A stretch of 32,372 nt of DNA from a virus, in IMG/VR virus record IMGVR_UViG_3300020125_000075, positions 1-32,372 of that record; one strand, written 5' to 3'. Shown here piece by piece: positions 28,699-32,372 of this stretch. The position numbers and the translations under genes were made by a program. The notes beneath the pieces are model-generated. The model worked only from the letters and a program-made list of their open reading frames with translations. It was not told the DNA's origin and did no database searches. The stretch's first letter is position 1. The number at the start of each line of letters is the position of its first letter.

Positions 28699-29505
28699 TT
28701 ACGGAGTGTGTGAAACGAATTGCGCTCCGAAGAAGACGTAGAAATTGCGCCAATTTTCCTCCACGGCGAAGAAATTGCGGTTGGCAATCGGATCGTATTT
28801 TACCTTCGTGAGTTGCCAACCTCGCTGGTTGGCCTGGAAAATTAGGTTGAAAACGAATGTAGTATCGACGGCGCATGACTGACTAACAAACGCAGTCCCG
28901 TTCCAATAGCTGATTACACCACCGGCAGGAATACGAAACGTGTATGGAATGGATATGTCAGGCACCGCAGGAAATCCGACTGTGTTCGCGCTCCCAGGCA
29001 ACGCATATATGCTCGACAATCCTCCCGTGCCAAGAGATGGAGCGGTCGTGGTGCTGTAAGTCACGGTCGTTGTAGGATCGGGAAATCCAAATACGTTATT
29101 CTGCGCGAGGCCGTTCGTCGTGTTTGGCACTAATACTTGGCTGAGAGCGTTATTATCGTAGTTCAGAATCGAATCAACCGAGACTGTTCGTCGGTTCGTA
29201 AAAAGAGGGTCGATTCTCTTGAACTTAAAACTGACCTTAGCTACGGTTGCGTCCTGATATTCAACTCCGGGCGCTCCTTCAAAGAAGTCCAGCAGAAAGC
29301 TATTCGGGAGATACGAATTACCGAAGACGCCTCCATATGTCGAACCCTCTGGAGGAAGTGCGCTGAACACCGTGCTACCAAACGGATAAAGCGACTTAAT
29401 CTCGCAGGTCTGAATCCCGTATTTGTCCGTAGTTGTATTGCTGCCAGATTGAAACACGAATGCGCTCGTATTGGCTGAACCTAATCTGATGGGGTCGAGT
29501 GACAT
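28699..29505 (-). CDS. Tail protein after the tape measure, 268 aa
   Basis: TAATG overlap with the tape-measure gene. Beta-rich, with Asn, Thr, Ser and aromatic residues throughout (YPFGSTVFSALPPEGSTYGG, FAVEENWRNFYVFFGAQFV) and no membrane segment. Position right after the tape measure is where distal-tail and tail-tip proteins lie. No HK97-type Dit motif can be identified by eye, so it is called a tail protein only. Confidence 0.65.
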   Translation of the reverse strand: MSLDPIRLGSANTSAFVFQSGSNTTTDKYGIQTCEIKSLYPFGSTVFSALPPEGSTYGGVFGNSYLPNSFLLDFFEGAPGVEYQDATVAKVSFKFKRIDPLFTNRRTVSVDSILNYDNNALSQVLVPNTTNGLAQNNVFGFPDPTTTVTYSTTTAPSLGTGGLSSIYALPGSANTVGFPAVPDISIPYTFRIPAGGVISYWNGTAFVSQSCAVDTTFVFNLIFQANQRGWQLTKVKYDPIANRNFFAVEENWRNFYVFFGAQFVSHTP

Positions 29506-30509
29506 TATTGAATAATTATCGTTAAGCCGTTAAGAGGAGCCAGCCCAGAAAAGTCGTATTTGCTCAACATATCGAGATTCGAGAAATCCATGTTAAGAAC
29601 ATCTTCGATTGTCTGTCCTCCCTTTGCTGCCGCTGCTCTAGCAGCTTTAACCATTGCTTGCGCGTTTGGTCCTATTGGAATTCCTCTCGCTATAGCATCT
29701 TCAAATTCCCGGACCATATCCTGGCCTCCTCCGGTTTGAAGGTTCTCTAAATTCCGCTGCTGTTGGTCCTTCAAGAATTGACCACTGCCAATGTCTTTGA
29801 AAAGATTTCCGGTTGCGAGTCGAAATCGTCTGACTGCTTCTGCCAACGCTTCATGTAATTTTGCGGCTTGATCGAGTATGCCGTCTGCGATCTTTTTCGC
29901 CCTTGCCGCAGCTAAGGCATTAATCTTTACCGTCGCGTCATCTAAGGCTTTTTCGGAATCGCTCTTCGGTTTGAATCCCGGCCTGAACGCTTCGCCCCCA
30001 AATGCAGTATCTCTTCCTAATCCGCCTTGCGTTCCGCGCCCCATAAACTGCATGAACTTGCTGATGAAAGTTTCGTTTTCCTCTTTCAGTTTCTTCATCT
30101 TTTCCCTGAGCGTATCAATTCTCTGAGTGAAGGCGTCTGTGTCCGGTTCGAGAGGTATGTTGATTTCTTTCTTCAGGTCGTCGTAGGCCGCTTTTGTCCG
30201 TTCAATCTGCTTATGGAAAACCTCGAACACGGCGACGGCTCCGGCAACCGCTACAGTTGGCAAAATCCCTATCCTGAAAACTCGCTCAAGTCCTTGCATC
30301 GCAACGAGGGCTGTAGTCGCAGCATCTCCTGACGCTAATAAGCTGGCCGTGATGTTCGCGCTTGCCGTTCGCACAACTCGCTCTCCGCGAATGAATCCCC
30401 TGCCTATATCATCACCGGCACGACTCAACCGAGTCGTGCCGGTGGTAACTCCAGCTAATGCGCGGTTGTACTGCTCGGCATCAAGAACGAGTGTGACCGT
30501 ATCAGGCAT
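29505..30509 (-). CDS. Tape measure protein, short type, 334 aa
   Basis: The N-terminus (LVLDAEQYNRALAGVTTGTT) matches the usual start of phage tape-measure proteins. A hydrophobic segment follows (GILPTVAVAGAVAVFEVFHK), then long coiled coil (DTLREKMKKLKEENETFISK and QAAKLHEALAEAVRRFRLAT) and a Gly/Ala-rich end. Tape measures are typically 600-1500 aa; 334 aa implies a short tail, very roughly 50-60 nm by lambda proportions. It follows the chaperone and a 250-aa gene, the standard order. Confidence 0.75.
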   Translation of the reverse strand: MPDTVTLVLDAEQYNRALAGVTTGTTRLSRAGDDIGRGFIRGERVVRTASANITASLLASGDAATTALVAMQGLERVFRIGILPTVAVAGAVAVFEVFHKQIERTKAAYDDLKKEINIPLEPDTDAFTQRIDTLREKMKKLKEENETFISKFMQFMGRGTQGGLGRDTAFGGEAFRPGFKPKSDSEKALDDATVKINALAAARAKKIADGILDQAAKLHEALAEAVRRFRLATGNLFKDIGSGQFLKDQQQRNLENLQTGGGQDMVREFEDAIARGIPIGPNAQAMVKAARAAAAKGGQTIEDVLNMDFSNLDMLSKYDFSGLAPLNGLTIIIQ

Positions 30510-30513
30510 CGCG

Positions 30514-31266
30514 TTAAACCCTACCGAATCTTAAAGCCGCGAGAATGGATCTCCGCAGTCGGTCTATAGCGATTGAAATTGCCTGTTGTTTTCCTACAGC
30601 TGTCAGAATCTCGCTGGCATATGGAACCTGGTTAGTCATTACCACGCTACTTCTTATCTGCGAATATTGCTCCACGACCGTTCCCGGCGCGGGCTGCCTC
30701 GAAATCCAGCCGGGAATCCCGCGAGTTCCGCCCAATGCTCTAGCACAAGCCGCCCACCCGCCTTTGCCAAATCCAACCTTCTTTTGTTCCGCTGCAACAT
30801 AGGACTTCAATGCCGATGGATTACGGACGATCATCACCGGCTTCTGCGATGCGGAAATTCGGCCTTGATTGTTTCGGAGTTGTCGATGTTGCGACCCACC
30901 ATCGAAGCTCTGGATTGGTGTAAGCTTCAGAGCGTTTCCTTCGCGGCTCAATATCTTCGCGGCCAGATCCCACGCCGAAGTCGAAACAGCTTTCCAGAAT
31001 CCTTTCGCAGCGCCCGCATCTTGAATGTCTTTGAAAGCCGATCCAGGTGTCGTGTAAACGCGGTATATGTCCCGGCTGGTCGCAACTTGTCCGACTGCTT
31101 GCGATGTCGCGCTATCGCCGAACGGTTGCGTCTGAAATGCCAGCGAAACAGCAACCAGTCTCGCTTCTTGCTTCAGATAACCGGGAAGCGAATTCTTGAG
31201 CGTCCAGCCCATCTTTTTGAACAGTGCATCCGATGCTGAAGTATTGACTTTGACGCGAACTGGCAT
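30514..31266 (-). CDS. Tail-region protein of unknown function, 250 aa
   Basis: Lies between the tail-assembly chaperone and the tape measure. Begins MPVRVKVNTSASDALFKKMG. Contains AFQTQPFGDSATSQAVGQVA, GSAFKDIQDAGAAKGFWKAV and a Gly/Trp-rich block GFGKGGWAACARALGGTRGI that looks conserved. The C-terminal helix is basic. Such proteins are seen near tape measures in environmental phages without known function. Confidence 0.65.
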   Translation of the reverse strand: MPVRVKVNTSASDALFKKMGWTLKNSLPGYLKQEARLVAVSLAFQTQPFGDSATSQAVGQVATSRDIYRVYTTPGSAFKDIQDAGAAKGFWKAVSTSAWDLAAKILSREGNALKLTPIQSFDGGSQHRQLRNNQGRISASQKPVMIVRNPSALKSYVAAEQKKVGFGKGGWAACARALGGTRGIPGWISRQPAPGTVVEQYSQIRSSVVMTNQVPYASEILTAVGKQQAISIAIDRLRRSILAALRFGRV

Positions 31267-31282
31267 CGTAATTGCGGAATTG

Positions 31283-31498
31283 TCACCGTTTACCGAACAG
31301 GCTCATCACGCGATGGAATTTCCCGATCAGTTTTGCCCTGTCTTTCGGTCGTCTGACTTCTTTCCCCTCCATGCAATAAAACGAGTGAATCATCATGTTC
31401 AGTTCCGGCAGCGGCATCTTCCAAAGGATCTCATCACGCGAGCAGCTTAGCTTCCTTCTAAGGACGTAGATGACGATTCCTTCTTCTGGCGGGAGGTT
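31283..31498 (-). CDS. Frameshift extension of the tail assembly chaperone (gpGT-like), 71 codons
   Basis: Reached by -1 slippage at the A9 run (31497-31505). After CAA AAA AAA in frame 0, the ribosome steps back and reads AAC CTC, giving NLPPEEGIVIYVLRRKLSCS. The block RDEILWKMPLPELNMMIHSF and EGKEVRRPKDR matches the second chaperone domain of siphophages (W-x-M-P-L-x-E...H). No start codon or ribosome-binding site is suitable for independent translation. The fused product would be 225 aa. Same principle as lambda gpG/gpGT. Confidence 0.75.
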   Translation of the reverse strand, partial: NLPPEEGIVIYVLRRKLSCSRDEILWKMPLPELNMMIHSFYCMEGKEVRRPKDRAKLIGKFHRVMSLFGKR

Positions 31499-31959
31499 TT
31501 TTTTTGCGCGGCCTTTCGATCTGGAACGGCTTCGACCGTCGTGTCGGCAATGGCTTTCATATTTTCCTCGTAGATCAGCTTTGCGTCGAGTTTGTCCTGA
31601 TTTGTGAACGGTCCATGAATATCCATCCACGAACTCAAAGCCAAACGGAAGTCATCGACCTTCCAGCAGAGCTTGATCGCCCATTTGCGATGCGACTCTT
31701 CGCTCTCGTTATCCTCGTGTTTCCGAAGCAAATAAACGAATGCCAGCCATGTGAATAGGCCGGTATCCTCGGCATCACGCACCTGGTTGAATAGAAGTTC
31801 GTAGCCGTAAGTGAATGGGAAAAGCTGGTTGCCCTTGAAGCTGTAGGCCGGTCGCACGAACTCTGATTTGGGTTTCTCGACGACAGACAATGTTGAAATC
31901 TGGTCGTCCGGCGTTAAATCTTCTGGTGGCAAATCAATCATCATAGGTGGCTTATCCAT
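31447..31959 (-). CDS. Tail assembly chaperone, gpG-like, 170 aa
   Basis: The body (FPFTYGYELLFNQVRDAEDT, then LFTWLAFVYLLRKHEDNESE and DDFRLALSSWMDI) is a helical domain like siphophage chaperones. It sits just before the tape-measure group. In frame 0 it ends 16 codons after a slippery A AAA AAA (within A9, 31497-31505), giving the short form. A fraction of ribosomes should shift to the extension at 31283-31498. The start overlaps the preceding gene by 19 bp. Confidence 0.75.
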   Translation of the reverse strand: MDKPPMMIDLPPEDLTPDDQISTLSVVEKPKSEFVRPAYSFKGNQLFPFTYGYELLFNQVRDAEDTGLFTWLAFVYLLRKHEDNESEESHRKWAIKLCWKVDDFRLALSSWMDIHGPFTNQDKLDAKLIYEENMKAIADTTVEAVPDRKAAQKKTSRQKKESSSTSLEGS

Positions 31960-32372
31960 TTGCGTTGTTCTTTTTCAGGCATATCCCTGCTAATCTCCAA
32001 AATCTTTTCTCCGTCCTCGAATCTTATGATCGGAATACATTCAGGATCGCGCACAAGCTTCGCCAGCCAATCGCGATACTTCAGGGCCTCAAGCATCCAA
32101 TCGACGCACAGATCAACGGTTAGCGGGCGTTCCCTGGGTCTACCGCCGGCTTTGATTAGATCGCAGATGATTTCCGCGCCTTTTTCGAATATCCATTGTC
32201 GGCTCGATGGGTCATAACCGATTAACGGAATGTCGCAGGCTGACAAGACCGAAGCGGAATGAAGCGATTGCGTTGCGACTGCCATGTTCTGCGTGGAACT
32301 ATATTTCTGTCCATGCTTCGCCAGATTTATCATCCTAGCGCGCTCGACGTGAACTCGACGCATTGCCGTTAA
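31941..32372 (-). CDS. Tail-region protein of unknown function, C-terminal part (gene split by contig ends)
   Basis: Continuation of the gene that starts at 421. Bases 32246-32372 duplicate 1-127, so the visible ATG at 32361-32363 is internal. The C-terminal half includes RERPLTVDLCVDWMLEALKY and RWLAKLVRD-like helices, ending in EKEQRKWISHL. It overlaps the chaperone gene by 19 bp. With the N-terminal part it makes one 241-aa protein. Unknown function. Confidence 0.75.
   Translation of the reverse strand, partial: LTAMRRVHVERARMINLAKHGQKYSSTQNMAVATQSLHSASVLSACDIPLIGYDPSSRQWIFEKGAEIICDLIKAGGRPRERPLTVDLCVDWMLEALKYRDWLAKLVRDPECIPIIRFEDGEKILEISRDMPEKEQRKWISHL
32246..32372. repeat. Right copy of the 127-bp terminal direct repeat
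   Basis: Exact copy of bases 1-127. Removing one copy gives a circular or circularly permuted genome of about 32,245 bp. Confidence 0.95.

Noticed and set aside
30586-31239. Plus-strand open frame of 217 codons opposite the 250-aa tail gene
   Set aside because: Arg/Ser/Cys-rich translation typical of an antisense shadow; no ribosome-binding site or coupled gene.
1-32372. Search for tRNAs, CRISPR arrays, integrase or attachment sites
   Set aside because: No cloverleaf with a T-arm GGTTCGA-type element in place, no regularly spaced repeats and no recombinase motifs were found by reading; computed searches were not possible.

Overview
This window looks like the complete genome of an uncultured tailed phage with a lambda-type head and a short non-contractile tail. 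Its first 127 bases (1-127) recur exactly as its last 127 bases (32246-32372), the usual mark of a circular contig opened at an arbitrary point, so the unique genome is about 32,245 bp. One tail-region gene crosses the junction and appears as two pieces. I see no integrase, repressor, tRNA, CRISPR array or DNA polymerase. Lipobox peptides and glycan-type enzymes point weakly to a Gram-negative host; nothing identifies the taxon.

Layout on the minus strand, in transcription order. (1) 22395-19657, early/replication: HNH protein, replication protein, DPPH methyltransferase, DUF3102-like protein, HTH regulator. (2) 19532-16959, packaging: Nu1-like small terminase, a Cys-rich protein, GpA-type large terminase. 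(3) 16857-16276: an inserted FkbM methyltransferase. (4) 16248-7042, head: gpW-like connector, portal, two virion-surface proteins, a small protein, a protease-capsid fusion, and two small virion proteins. (5) 7018-2264: a terminator, a promoter, then a translationally coupled cassette of GT9-like protein, ThDP PYR subunit, Zn-dehydrogenase, ThDP PP subunit, a 54-aa protein, a GT-like protein, a 48-aa protein and a GT-A glycosyltransferase. (6) 2262-1 and 32372-27650, joining and tail genes, including a tail-assembly chaperone with a -1 frameshift at an A9 run and a 334-aa tape measure. (7) 27645-24896, lysis: membrane peptides, holin, lipoprotein and a GH75 chitosanase-like enzyme.

The only plus-strand module (22578-24908) is a chain of small early-type genes joined by 4-bp start/stop overlaps. 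It opens with a wrecked C5 cytosine methyltransferase: the N-terminal motif and the C-terminal tail remain in the same frame, with the middle missing. A second gene in the module also looks internally deleted.

The most unusual feature is the 4.7-kb cassette between the capsid and tail genes. It combines a stripped-down two-subunit thiamine-diphosphate enzyme, a dehydrogenase and several glycosyltransferases behind its own terminator and promoter. It probably makes and attaches an unusual glycan, either on the virion or on the host surface. A promoter with the same hexamers, the same 17-nt spacer and the same 11-nt gap to the start codon lies before the DUF3102-like gene, so the phage seems to reuse one promoter design.
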